This document shows, one piece after another, positions 7,842 through 14,981 of a stretch of DNA of 64,000 nt. The stretch spans positions 1 to 64,000 of the forward strand of contig CAVPZS010000008.1 of assembly GCA_963710275.1 (NCBI GenBank), read 5' to 3'. Position numbers and translations under genes: made by a program. Position 1 is the first letter of the stretch; every line of letters starts with the position of its first letter. Under the pieces are notes generated by a model. That model was not told the DNA's origin. It was given only the letters and a program-made list of their open reading frames with translations, and ran no database searches. The DNA comes from Rhodoblastus sp963710275 (lineage in GTDB: Bacteria; Pseudomonadota; Alphaproteobacteria; Rhizobiales; Beijerinckiaceae).

Positions 7842-8467
7842 GATATGGAAGCGGCGGAAGAGAGCTTGGCTTCAATGATCGGCCAAAGCGGCGAATATCG
7901 ATAATATTCGAGGGTTTGGCGGCGATTGGCGCTGATTTCCGCAGGGTCGGTCGGCCCGCGATCGATGTAAGCGCCGGCATGGGTCCATTTGTCGCCGGTT
8001 TGGTCACCCCAGTCGAGCGGAGGATCCTGTCCTTCATAGGCCGGGCCAAACACGGCGAATGGCGTGTAGATGCTGTCGTAGGTGTCTGCGGTGGCGACGA
8101 CGGAGATGTTCTCGGCCTTGGCGATGGCCGTGGCGGCGGCGCGCACTAAGGTGAGATAGCGCTGGGCGTAATCGGTGACGCCTAGCATGTCGGTTTCGTA
8201 AGCGATGCAGAGCATGTCGTCGAGAAAGATGTCGACGGTGGCGTCGCTGTGAGCGCCTTTCGGGCGCATCGGCGCGAAGATTTCCATATCGGCGTAACAA
8301 CCGCGGCCGGCGTCGCAGTCGAGGTGTGCTGCAAGAGCAGCGGCGAGGTCACCAGCCAATCGGCCAAATTCGCTAGAGCATACCTGTGCGTCGTTCGGCG
8401 CGCTGACTTCTAGCATGCACATGAGGCCGCCGGCGTGATGACCGATTTCCTGCAGATGGTTGGCCAT
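7838..8467 (-). CDS. Hypothetical protein, 209 aa, in transposon unit C
   Basis: The start at ATG 8467 is supported by an upstream GAAAGGAACA. The product is acidic, soluble-looking and without a signal peptide. It has a Cys cluster (VCSSEF, LDCDAGRGC) in the first third, DATVDIFLDDMLCIAYETDML in the middle, given here in part as DIFLDDMLCIAYE, and a conserved-looking PPLDWGDQTGDKW later. No family is recognised. It lies upstream of parD in the same direction, with 53 bp between its stop and the parD start. It may be a further passenger of unit C or the remnant of the invaded locus. It is divergent from the nuclease-like gene at 8595. Confidence 0.6.
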   Translation of the reverse strand: MANHLQEIGHHAGGLMCMLEVSAPNDAQVCSSEFGRLAGDLAAALAAHLDCDAGRGCYADMEIFAPMRPKGAHSDATVDIFLDDMLCIAYETDMLGVTDYAQRYLTLVRAAATAIAKAENISVVATADTYDSIYTPFAVFGPAYEGQDPPLDWGDQTGDKWTHAGAYIDRGPTDPAEISANRRQTLEYYRYSPLWPIIEAKLSSAASIS

Positions 8468-8594
8468 TTTTGTTCCTTTCGGGGATTATGACAATATACG
8501 GTTCGTAAATGATGTTGGAAATCTGGTGATTTCATTGTGGCCTTTTGTTTACTCAACGCATTGCAATGTTGTCTCGTTGGTGAGCGAGTTTGGC

Positions 8595-8918
8595 ATGTGC
8601 AAATTTGAAGAAAACGGCTTGATTGGCGAGCGGAAATTCAGGGCCTGGCTTGATAAGTTGAAGCTTGATTATCTTTGGATCGCGCAATCTCCAGAGACTT
8701 TTGCGGCGGCGTTCCATGGTAAGGCGAAAAGGCCTGACGCGATGGTGTCTCGCGGCGGTGGACGCATCGCCGCGATCGAGGTGAAGCATAAGAGGCCGGG
8801 TTTTTGGGCCGGGCGCGACAAGGCGTGTTTTGGCGTTGACAAGGAACCCGATATCAAGCGCTTAGGTGAATTTGAGCAGAGACTCGGCATTCCCGTTTGG
8901 TTTGCGTTCTTTGACGGT
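8595..8918 (+). pseudogene. PD-(D/E)XK nuclease-like protein, 3' end deleted
   Basis: From ATG 8595 the frame reads MCKFEENGLIGERKFRAWLD, then KRPDAMVSRGG and IAAIEVKHKR. The Asp followed by Glu-x-Lys after a short strand matches the PD-(D/E)XK restriction-like nuclease core, and the N-terminal Glu in GERKF is in the position of the helix-1 residue of this fold. After IPVWFAFFDG the frame runs into antisense IS1595 transposase sequence at about 8918, so the natural C-terminus is lost. The family call is from motif spacing only. An earlier start at 8460 is possible but would overlap the divergent gene. Confidence 0.5.
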
Positions 8919-9155
8919 TCTGCGATGGAAGACGGTGCCGGCTGTGACGGATGTTTGGCGGCCACAGGCGGCGCATTCGTAAGTGAAGCGCTTTGTAGTG
9001 AGTTCCCAAGCTTTCTGTCCGCTGCAGCCGGGGCAGACGAAGCCGTTCGGCCAGCGTCTTTCGAAGAGAAATCGAGCGCAGGCCGCGTCGTCGGGAAACC
9101 GCTTGTTGAAGGCGGATCGAGACATTGGGCGGTCGTGTTTCCAGCGGCTCGTCAT
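8918..9155 (-). pseudogene. tnp: IS1595 family transposase, N-terminal fragment (copy 2)
   Basis: About 79 codons from ATG 9155 match the start of the intact transposase at 19117-20055: MTSRWKHDRPMSRSAFNKRF, the zinc-ribbon cysteines CPGCSGQK and CAACG, and VTAGTVFH. Similarity stops at about 8918, where the sequence joins the truncated nuclease-like gene. All catalytic residues are missing. The right inverted repeat at 9208-9238 lies 53 bp upstream of the start codon, as in the other copies. Confidence 0.85.
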
Positions 9156-9207
9156 GAGAACGAATTTAGAACATCCGGCGCAGGGGTCAAGGATCTGTGA
9201 CGCTACC

Positions 9208-9238
9208 TATTGGGCGACCGGACTCAAGGGGATAAGCC
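9208..9238. repeat. Right terminal inverted repeat of unit C
   Basis: The reverse complement reads GGCTTATCCCCTTGAGTCCG followed by GTCGCCCAATA. It is the best-preserved right end of the IS1595-type elements and the only one with its outer CC intact, that is, not replaced by IS110 DNA. Confidence 0.75.
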
Positions 9239-9412
9239 GTTTACGAAAATATGTAAAAAGTGCTAATTGAATTGTTATCAAGGTAAGCCTGCATAGAATG
9301 CGTGGAAGGACGACTTTATGATCATGCTCATGATCGATGTTTTGGCCCCAATCTGCAGGTTCAAAATTTACGCTGTGCGAATGAATGAGTGCATTTCGCG
9401 CTTCTCTGCACA

Positions 9413-9420
9413 AATGAATA
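9413..9420. repeat. Target site duplication of IS66 (left copy)
   Basis: AATGAATA directly precedes the left inverted repeat of the IS66 element and is identical to 12534-12541. Confidence 0.93.
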
Positions 9421-9462
9421 GTTACCGGTGCGGCTCCACAGGTCGTCGAGTTTTCGATTTTG

Positions 9463-10059
9463 TCAGCGTTTGCGAGCAGTTCGCAGTTTGGCGAGGCGCT
9501 GGCTTGCGGATCGAGCGCTGGCGCAGTGCCGAGACAAAGCGATGACGGCGCCGCCAATAGCGTCGTGAGCTGTCGCCGCGATCCGGTCGAGTTCGGTGTC
9601 GGGCACATCGAGCATCAATTCACGGCCCATCGGATTGAGCGACAAAATCGGCGCGAGCGTCGCTCTCCTGAAGCCTGAGATCATCAACGGGCCCCATGCG
9701 TCGACGCTCAAACTGACGCCAAGCAAAAAGCCGACCGACCATTCCATAATAGCGGCACGGCCTTCGGCGTTCGTCAGCAGCGGAGCATAAGTTCCGGGAT
9801 GTTGAGCGAGGGTTTCAACGACCTCGCCGTGGCGATGCAGAATAGTCTTCACGAGGCGATGCGCGGTCGTCCCAGAGGGGTGCGTGGGCGCTCGTCCGCC
9901 AAAGATTTGCGACAGCCATTTATCGGTCTCAACATGAGCTGGACCAGCCACGACTGCGGCGATCAGGCCGTCAATGGCGTTGATTCCAACATGATCCCTT
10001 CGCCCCAAGCCGCACAGGATTGTGTCGGCCTCGTCATAGGTGAAGCGCGACTGGGTCAA
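9463..10059 (-). CDS. UPF0149 (YgfB/YecA-like) family protein, IS66 passenger
   Basis: The product (about 198 residues) shows the UPF0149 pattern GINAIDGLIAAVVAGPAHVETDKWL early on, and later EGRAAIMEWSVGFLLGVSLS, given in pieces to keep them short: GLIAAVVAGP, MEWSVGFLLG. The start is placed at TTG 10059, which overlaps the tnpC stop as TTGA. An ATG at 10110 would need a 55-base overlap. It lies inside the IS66 inverted repeats and behind tnpC, so it moves with the element. The biochemical role of UPF0149 proteins in IS66 elements is unknown. No SEC-C metal-binding tail is visible. Confidence 0.75.
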   Translation of the reverse strand: MTQSRFTYDEADTILCGLGRRDHVGINAIDGLIAAVVAGPAHVETDKWLSQIFGGRAPTHPSGTTAHRLVKTILHRHGEVVETLAQHPGTYAPLLTNAEGRAAIMEWSVGFLLGVSLSVDAWGPLMISGFRRATLAPILSLNPMGRELMLDVPDTELDRIAATAHDAIGGAVIALSRHCASARSASQRLAKLRTARKR

Positions 10060-11624
10060 GCCGCCGCCGCTTTCATGTCTTCGGCCTCGCGCTCGGCTTT
10101 CCAATTCCAAACGAGCAATTCGTCCAGCTGGTTGTTTTTCGTCCGGCCGGAGACAATGCGCTCGAGAACGTCGGTCAAATAGGTTTCTGGATCAATCTCG
10201 TTGAGCTTACATGTGTTGATCAACGACGAGAGAATAGCCCAGCTCTCGCCCCCGCCTTCGTCGCCGCAAAACAATGAGTTGCGGCGCCCGATTGCAATCG
10301 GCCTGATCGAACGCTCGACGATATTGGTGTCCGGCTCGAGGCGGCCGTCGTCGAGGAACAGGATTAAGCCAGCCCAATGGTTGAGCGTGTAATTGATCGC
10401 CTTTGTCAGCGTTGACTGGATCGACAATCCGTCCCGCGTCGCATCAAGCCGGGCTTTCAAGGCTTCCATCAAAGGCTTTGTTTCGGCCTGCCGCACAGCG
10501 CGGCGCTGACCGGCCTCAAGGCCGCGGATCCTCTTTTCGATCGCGTACATCGCCGCGATGCGCTCGACCACTTCCTGCGCGAAGGGCGATTTGGTCGACT
10601 TGAAGACGGCGACAAATTTCCGCCGCGCGTGGGTCAGGCAAAACGCCAGCTGGATCGCGCCCGCGGCCCGCTTGTCCTTGGCGAGCGATTTGTAGGCCCC
10701 GTAGCCGTCGACCTGTAGCGTCCCAGAAAATGTCGCGAGCTGCGTCGCGATCTCCTTCTTGCCGCGCCCGCCAGCGAACACATAGGCGACCGCCAACGGC
10801 GCCGGCCCCCGCCAGCATCGATCGTCGGTCGCATGCGCCCACAGCTGGCAAATGTTGGTGTGGCCTTTTCCAGGATCGAGAACCGGCATCCGCGTTTCAT
10901 CGCAATAAAGGTGTGAATGCAGATGCATGGCGGCCAATTGGCGTTCGTACAGGCTCTTCAGCATCCGCGCCGCTTCTTTAATCCAGCGCGACAGCGTCTG
11001 ACGGTCGATGGTGACGCCATAGCCAGCAAGAATCTGCATCTGGCGATAAAGCGTCGAATACCAGCCATATTTCGCCACGACGATATGGCTGACAAAAGCG
11101 GTCGTGACCATGCCGCCCTCGATGAGACGCGCTGGAGCCTTGGCCTGCACGATCACTTCCTCGCACGCCCGGCAGGCGTATTTTGGCCGGATCGTGCGCA
11201 CCACCCGAACCACCGCCGCAATCCGGTCGAGCGCTTCGCTGACTGCCTCGCCAATGCGATGCAGTTTTCCGGCGCAGCACGGGCAATCCATCGATTGCGG
11301 CTCGATCACGACATCATGGCGCGGCAGGTGTTTCGGCAAGGCGCCGATGTTGCGCTTGCGTTTCTTCCGTTCTGCGGCGGGCGGCTCTATCTCGTCGGAG
11401 CGCTCGTCATCGGCCGGCTCCGGGGCGGCGGCGTTTGTCTCGCCGAGACCCAGCGCCATTTGTTCTGCGACGATGACCGCAAGCTTTTCCGAGCGCGATC
11501 CGAAAATCATTTCCTTCAGGCTGCGGATCGTCGCTTGCAAAGCCTCGTTTTTGCCCTCGCTGGCGAGCAGCATCTCGATCAGCTGATCGGGATCGCGGGG
11601 CAGGTTTTCAGGTCGGAGCGCCAT
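10056..11624 (-). CDS. tnpC: IS66 family transposase TnpC
   Basis: The 522-residue protein has the full IS66 layout. There is an N-terminal leucine-zipper-like helix (LIEMLLASEGKNEALQATI, MIFGSRSEKLA). A zinc-finger region follows (CPCCAGKLHRIGE ... CRACEE), then the DDE domain with YCDETRMPVLDPGKG, LQVDGYGAYKSLA, LTHARRKFV and EPDTNIVERSIRPIAIGRRNSLFCGDE, and the C-terminal IS66 domain with SSLINTCKLNEIDPETYL. The catalytic Asp, Asp and Glu are all present. It is cotranscribed after tnpA and tnpB and overlaps the passenger gene by four bases. The copy appears functional. Confidence 0.95.
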   Translation of the reverse strand: MALRPENLPRDPDQLIEMLLASEGKNEALQATIRSLKEMIFGSRSEKLAVIVAEQMALGLGETNAAAPEPADDERSDEIEPPAAERKKRKRNIGALPKHLPRHDVVIEPQSMDCPCCAGKLHRIGEAVSEALDRIAAVVRVVRTIRPKYACRACEEVIVQAKAPARLIEGGMVTTAFVSHIVVAKYGWYSTLYRQMQILAGYGVTIDRQTLSRWIKEAARMLKSLYERQLAAMHLHSHLYCDETRMPVLDPGKGHTNICQLWAHATDDRCWRGPAPLAVAYVFAGGRGKKEIATQLATFSGTLQVDGYGAYKSLAKDKRAAGAIQLAFCLTHARRKFVAVFKSTKSPFAQEVVERIAAMYAIEKRIRGLEAGQRRAVRQAETKPLMEALKARLDATRDGLSIQSTLTKAINYTLNHWAGLILFLDDGRLEPDTNIVERSIRPIAIGRRNSLFCGDEGGGESWAILSSLINTCKLNEIDPETYLTDVLERIVSGRTKNNQLDELLVWNWKAEREAEDMKAAAA

Positions 11625-11674
11625 AAGGACAAGCTAGCGCAAATCGTCGTGAAACACCAGTAAAACAGGGCATT

Positions 11675-12037
11675 TCAGGCCGTTTTTATCGCTCGTTTCG
11701 CGGACCTCGGCGCAATCTTGAGCCACTCGCTCAGTCCATCCAGCAGCATCGCCAGTTGCGTCGCGCTCAGCATCATTTTGCCCTCGCGGATCGGCGGCCA
11801 GGCAAAACGTCCGCCCTCAATTTCGAGCCATTTTGTCATCAGCCACATTCCCGTGCCGTCGAAGACCAAAATCTTCAAACGATCGGAGCGCTTCGACCGA
11901 AACACGAAAACATCGCCGCTATAAGGGGCCCCGTTCAAGCCTTCGGCAACCAGCCCGATCAGGCCATGGACACCTTTTCGGAAGTCAATCGGCCGGGTGG
12001 CCACAAACACGCGAACCTCCGCGCCGAACGAAATCAT
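11675..12037 (-). CDS. tnpB: IS66 family accessory protein TnpB (Orf2)
   Basis: The 120-residue protein matches the IS66 Orf2 family: VFVATRPIDFRKGVHGLIGLV, GDVFVFRSKRSDRLKILVFDGTGMWLMTKWLE (both conserved blocks visible, here shortened to RPIDFRKGVHG and FRSKRSDRLKIL) and MLLDGL near the end. It is required for IS66 transposition but its activity is unknown. Its start overlaps the tnpA stop by four bases, and tnpC begins 50 bp after its stop. Confidence 0.93.
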   Translation of the reverse strand: MISFGAEVRVFVATRPIDFRKGVHGLIGLVAEGLNGAPYSGDVFVFRSKRSDRLKILVFDGTGMWLMTKWLEIEGGRFAWPPIREGKMMLSATQLAMLLDGLSEWLKIAPRSAKRAIKTA

Positions 12038-12441
12038 CGCCCAAACCGCAGCGCCACGAGGACGTTCCTCAACGTCTCGGCGTCGACGCCGTTGGGCACA
12101 TGCACGGTTGCACCCCCGATCCTGATCTCAATCCGACTGTCCCCGCTGACCGATGCGCCGGCGTTCACTGTCGTCATTCTACTGCCGGACGCGTCCTCAA
12201 TCTGCACCCTCGCAAACGACGCCGCGCCAATCGGGGAAATGCAGGCCTGGCGACGCCAGACACTCAGCACGCCGCGACTGACCCCGTTGCGCCGCGCGAC
12301 TTCGGTGACGTTTGCTTCCGGATCAGCGCTTTCTGCAACGATCCGCGCCTTTTCATCGTCGCTCCAGAACCGCCGCCGACGACGGCCCGTGATGACTTCG
12401 ACGCGCCGGTAAGAGGCGCCTTCATCTCTGTCTTGATGCAT
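12034..12441 (-). CDS. tnpA: IS66 family accessory protein TnpA (IS3/IS911-like HTH)
   Basis: The 135-residue protein has an N-terminal helix-turn-helix of the transposase_8 type (RRFWSDDEKARIVAES, EVARRNGVSRGVLSVWRRQ), expected to bind the element's DNA. The C-terminal half resembles other IS66 TnpA proteins (IEIRIGGATVHVPNGVDAETL). It is the first gene of the element and starts 92 bp inside the right inverted repeat. Confidence 0.92.
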   Translation of the reverse strand: MHQDRDEGASYRRVEVITGRRRRRFWSDDEKARIVAESADPEANVTEVARRNGVSRGVLSVWRRQACISPIGAASFARVQIEDASGSRMTTVNAGASVSGDSRIEIRIGGATVHVPNGVDAETLRNVLVALRFGR

Positions 12442-12533
12442 GGAATTTAGCGAGACCTCCCAACGGATTCAAACCGTTGCCAGTTTCGCCGATAAGCACC
12501 GAGGGCGCCATGTGCTGTAGCCGCACCGTTAAC

Positions 12534-12541
12534 AATGAATA
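12534..12541. repeat. Target site duplication of IS66 (right copy)
   Basis: AATGAATA directly follows the right inverted repeat of the IS66 element and is identical to 9413-9420. Confidence 0.93.
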
Positions 12542-13107
12542 TGCTCGGTTCCAGGTATGCCGGCTTTTTTTATTGCAACTAGGGTGTTTTGACGAACGCT
12601 GCTGTCAGTAAGCAAGAAGGCCTGATGAGTTAGGGCCGCGGTCACTTGAAATTTGGCCACAGCTCCGTCGGCAGTCAAAAATGTGATGAGTTTCTGTGTG
12701 CGGTTGCCAGGACCGATACAGATAAGGTCAATTAATTTTTCGAGAGCGATCCATGCCCACATGAAGCGGGTCAGCTCCATGACATGCAATGCAGTAAGTT
12801 CACTTAGTGCCAGATCAAAATCCCAAGCATGACTACACATCATACTTGCGTTCGGATTCAATGCAGCAGGAGTAACTCCTATCGCGTTTATGCTGCCCCC
12901 AATAAGAAGTGGCGAAGCGATGCCTCTCCAGTACTCTTCAGTTTCATAAAGATCGTATTCTTTATGCTTGGCGTCTCTCTCAAGAGTTGCGTCGGCATAT
13001 AAAAAGCGACTGAGCCTAAGAAAATGCTCCGCTAAATCGATCAACCCGAGCTCGTCCGAGGGATCGTGCTGTGTGCTTACAGTGGCATGCATCGACACTG
13101 ATTCCAT
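12534..13107 (-). pseudogene. HEPN-like protein, N-terminal part disrupted by IS66
   Basis: From ATG 13107 (MESVSMHATVSTQHDPSDEL; Met-6 at 13092 is an alternative) about 190 residues are readable before IS66. The part is alpha-helical with ALHVMELTRFMWAWIALEKLI. This resembles the helix before the active site in Apea-like HEPN proteins (FLWIALEALI-like). The remainder with the RNALIH motif is at 9207-9420. The restored protein would be 259 residues. HEPN domains are commonly RNases of toxin-antitoxin and antiphage systems, but the partner gene, if any, is not visible. The family call depends on the motif and helix pattern only. Confidence 0.55.
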
Positions 13108-13150
13108 GCAGTGTATGGCGGAATGCTGCTTCGCTGATGACCGCTATAAA

Positions 13151-13177
13151 AATCCAGGCGGATCGCTCCGCCTGGAT
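13151..13177. repeat. REP-like palindrome (copy 1)
   Basis: ATCCAGGCGGA, a TCGC loop and TCCGCCTGGAT form a perfect 11-bp hairpin. A closely similar hairpin lies at 21643-21668 beside nrdJ. It could terminate transcription or be a dispersed palindromic repeat. It lies about 45 bp upstream of the disrupted HEPN-like gene. Confidence 0.6.
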
Positions 13178-13538
13178 CTGTTTGTTATTTCAACCGCTTG
13201 CGTCGAATGCGGAAGAACCGGATTCAAATTTGCGGAAGGAATTTGAGGTTTTGCGGAAGAACCGCGCTCAAATTTTCAGCCCGCCGCCGCTGTGGCGCAG
13301 GTTATGGTTTTTCCGCAGTCGCTGCCGGATTCTGGGCGTTTCAGCGGCCTTGGGCGTCGCGTTTTTTCCGCAAAGCTGAATGAGATTTTTCCGCTACTGG
13401 GTCATCGGCGTTGAGGTCTTCGGGGTCGTTCGTTTAACGGGAATTGATTTGTGACATTCCGTTTCACGCGTTCGAGCAGTTCTTCATTTTGTTAATGGGC
13501 GGTTGTTGTCCAGGCCCTCGACTGTGAGAAATTTGATG
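13178..13538. other. Intergenic region with clustered GCGGAA-AA motifs
   Basis: No gene is supported here. The stretch contains six copies of a short motif: GCGGAAGAACCG at about 13209 and 13252, GCGGAAGGAA at about 13232, and three inverted copies (TTTTTCCGC) at about 13308, 13366 and 13385. Related GTGGAAGAA and GTGGAAAAA copies follow the similar hairpin near 21700. The role is unknown. Confidence 0.45.
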
Positions 13539-14558
13539 TCATCGGGTAGATTTGCGCGTCGACCCCAGTTTTTGGGTAGGTCTGGGAATTCCAATGAGCG
13601 GAGGACTGGTTTCTTTGTCCGGGTCCATTTTGTTTGACATGGCGATTTTTACTTTGTAGACGGCAAGCGAGGCGACTAGGTTTTTCATAGGGGTGTTTTG
13701 ATCGCTTTTTGTGATTAGGGTTCGCGACCTTCTGAAATCTTTCTTTCGCTTTGCTGCGATTTGGGCTGCTCGCAGCGCGCGACGTTGGCCTTCGTCGATC
13801 AATTTTTGGAATTGTAGATTGCGCCAGCGTTCGTCGAGGCGATTATCTGAGGCATATTTAGCGAAAAGCGCGTTGAAGTTCAATTGTTTATCGAATCGGA
13901 TATGGCTTGCTTTGCCGACATGGTGATCTCGGTATGTATAGGCGATTGCTTTTAGAGTGCGCTGTGCTTCTCGCGTAATCTTTTGTTCAAGAAGGTCGTT
14001 CACGTAATTGTCGAGGACGATTATGCTAGCTATTGCTTGGGTTATTGAGCGAGTGTCGGTGCGCTTCAGCGTATTGATGTTTGCCAATCTGCTGCGCACA
14101 CAGTCGAGAGGGTTCATTAGGCGCAGTTTAATTCTTTGGCCATTGATAGTCGCAGCGTCTTGGAGAGAGACGAAGTTCCGTGTAATGGAACTTGAAGGAA
14201 CCCCGAGAATGGATGCCATAAAGTCTATTTCTACGTTTCGATCGCCAAGCATTCCGCGGATTACGGCTGAATTTGGTGTTGCATCGTCAATTGCGGGCTT
14301 GCGGACTTCGCCTTTCGTTAGGCGGGATGCGAGTTGTTGAATTGCGGCATCATTGTCGAAGAAGTCGACGTCATTGCTTACCAATGGCCCAAGTTTGGTG
14401 AGTTCCGGGTCAGATCGGTAATATTGGGCCCATAAATTAATTGATTGACCGCCAACGATAATAGGTTCGCTTTCAGCGACGAAAGATATGATCTGTAAGA
14501 CCTCCTCAGTGGTGAGGTGGTCGCGGTTGGCGGGGTCTCTGTTGTGATCGGACGTCAA
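13539..14558 (-). CDS. Nucleotidyltransferase-fold protein, toxin-like
   Basis: The 339-residue protein has the minimal nucleotidyltransferase pattern IIVGGQSINLWAQYY (Gly-Gly-x-Ser, about residues 33-47), followed by LVSNDVDFFDND with the metal-binding Asp-x-Asp (about 66-75) and a third acidic region NVEIDFMASI. An arginine- and lysine-rich region lies near residues 255-280 (RRALRAAQIAAKRKKDFRR). It overlaps the preceding 68-residue gene by four bases (ATGA). Together they look like a nucleotidyltransferase toxin-antitoxin pair of a type different from the two inside the IS1595 units. The start is unambiguous because of the overlap. Toxin function is inferred. Confidence 0.65.
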   Translation of the reverse strand: MTSDHNRDPANRDHLTTEEVLQIISFVAESEPIIVGGQSINLWAQYYRSDPELTKLGPLVSNDVDFFDNDAAIQQLASRLTKGEVRKPAIDDATPNSAVIRGMLGDRNVEIDFMASILGVPSSSITRNFVSLQDAATINGQRIKLRLMNPLDCVRSRLANINTLKRTDTRSITQAIASIIVLDNYVNDLLEQKITREAQRTLKAIAYTYRDHHVGKASHIRFDKQLNFNALFAKYASDNRLDERWRNLQFQKLIDEGQRRALRAAQIAAKRKKDFRRSRTLITKSDQNTPMKNLVASLAVYKVKIAMSNKMDPDKETSPPLIGIPRPTQKLGSTRKSTR

Positions 14559-14761
14559 CGAAGTTCATCAATTGGACGCCCGCCTATTTCGACAATTCGA
14601 AATCGTTCCACGGGCAGCGCGGTGAAGAAACCGTTTGCCTGACGAAGCTGCTCGGGGCTTACGAGTTCATCTTTTAAAGCGCGATCGTCAGCATCGCGGC
14701 TTGCTTGCTTTTCGGCTTCGCGCTCACCAGGGAGGAGCGGCTTGATGACGTAGGCTTTCAT
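14555..14761 (-). CDS. Small partner protein (68 aa) of nucleotidyltransferase
   Basis: This acidic-basic mixed helix-rich small protein (MKAYVIKPLLPGEREAEKQA ... IVEIGGRPIDELR) is encoded immediately before the nucleotidyltransferase gene with an ATGA overlap. Size, order and overlap fit an antitoxin. No family is recognised. No terminal inverted repeats of the IS1595 type were found around this pair. Confidence 0.55.
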   Translation of the reverse strand: MKAYVIKPLLPGEREAEKQASRDADDRALKDELVSPEQLRQANGFFTALPVERFRIVEIGGRPIDELR

Positions 14762-14973
14762 TGAGATTCCGTTTTCTGGGCTTTATTGTCGTTTGCGTCG
14801 TGTTTTTGAGTTTCATGGAGGATAGCATAAATTGCGGTCCGGCGCACTGGGACTGGAAGTGATGATGCGCGGGACTGATGGGCGTCGAAACGAGTGAGGA
14901 CGGGATGCTGATTTCGTGGTGTTTGCTGCCAGGTGACAGACAGCAGCATCAAGGACGCCGCCCGCCGCGGCAG

Positions 14974-14981
14974 GCAGCCAG
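14974..14981. repeat. Candidate IS256 target duplication (left)
   Basis: GCAGCCAG precedes the left end of the plus-strand IS256 copy and recurs at 16297-16304 after its right end. An 8-bp duplication fits the IS256 family. Confidence 0.65.

Larger units (their letters stand above)
7110..9238 (-). mobile_element. IS1595/ISXO2-like transposon unit C carrying ParDE (transposase truncated)
   Basis: The left repeat at 7110-7140 (GGCTTATCCTCTTGGTTCAG...) matches the reverse complement of the right repeat at 9208-9238 (GGCTTATCCCCTTGAGTCCG...) at about 25 of 31 positions. Between them are parE, parD, a 209-residue unknown gene, a truncated nuclease-like gene and the first 79 codons of an IS1595 transposase. 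A deletion has fused the nuclease gene and the transposase head to head at about 8918, so the unit cannot move by itself. The 8 bp outside the two repeats do not match, which suggests rearrangement after insertion or mixed ancestry of the ends. Confidence 0.6.
9207..9420 (-). pseudogene. HEPN-like protein, C-terminal part separated by IS66
   Basis: This is the 3' portion of the gene whose 5' part is at 12534-13107. Joining base 12534 to base 9412 (one target copy) gives a continuous 780-base frame. The segment encodes LCREARNALIHSHSVNF; RNALIH has the R-x4-H pattern, with a polar residue after Arg, of HEPN ribonuclease active sites. The last residues (RLIPLSPVAQ and stop) are encoded by the right repeat of transposon unit C, so the original C-terminus had already been replaced before IS66 arrived. 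It is inactive as found. Confidence 0.6.
9421..12533 (-). mobile_element. Complete IS66 family element with UPF0149 passenger
   Basis: The ends are imperfect inverted repeats: GTTACCGGTGCGGCTCCA at 9421 and, reading inward from 12533, GTTAACGGTGCGGCTACA. A perfect 8-bp direct repeat AATGAATA flanks the element (9413-9420 and 12534-12541), the duplication length typical for IS66. Within 3113 bp, all on the minus strand, are tnpA (12034-12441), tnpB (11675-12037), tnpC (10056-11624) and a UPF0149 protein (9463-10059). All four frames are open and the duplication is unmutated, so this is probably a recent, potentially active insertion. It interrupts the HEPN-like gene. Confidence 0.93.

Noticed and set aside
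9207..9608. A 133-codon minus-strand frame covering the IS66 left end
   Set aside because: It is chimeric: the first part is IS66 DNA and only the last 71 codons belong to the interrupted HEPN-like gene.
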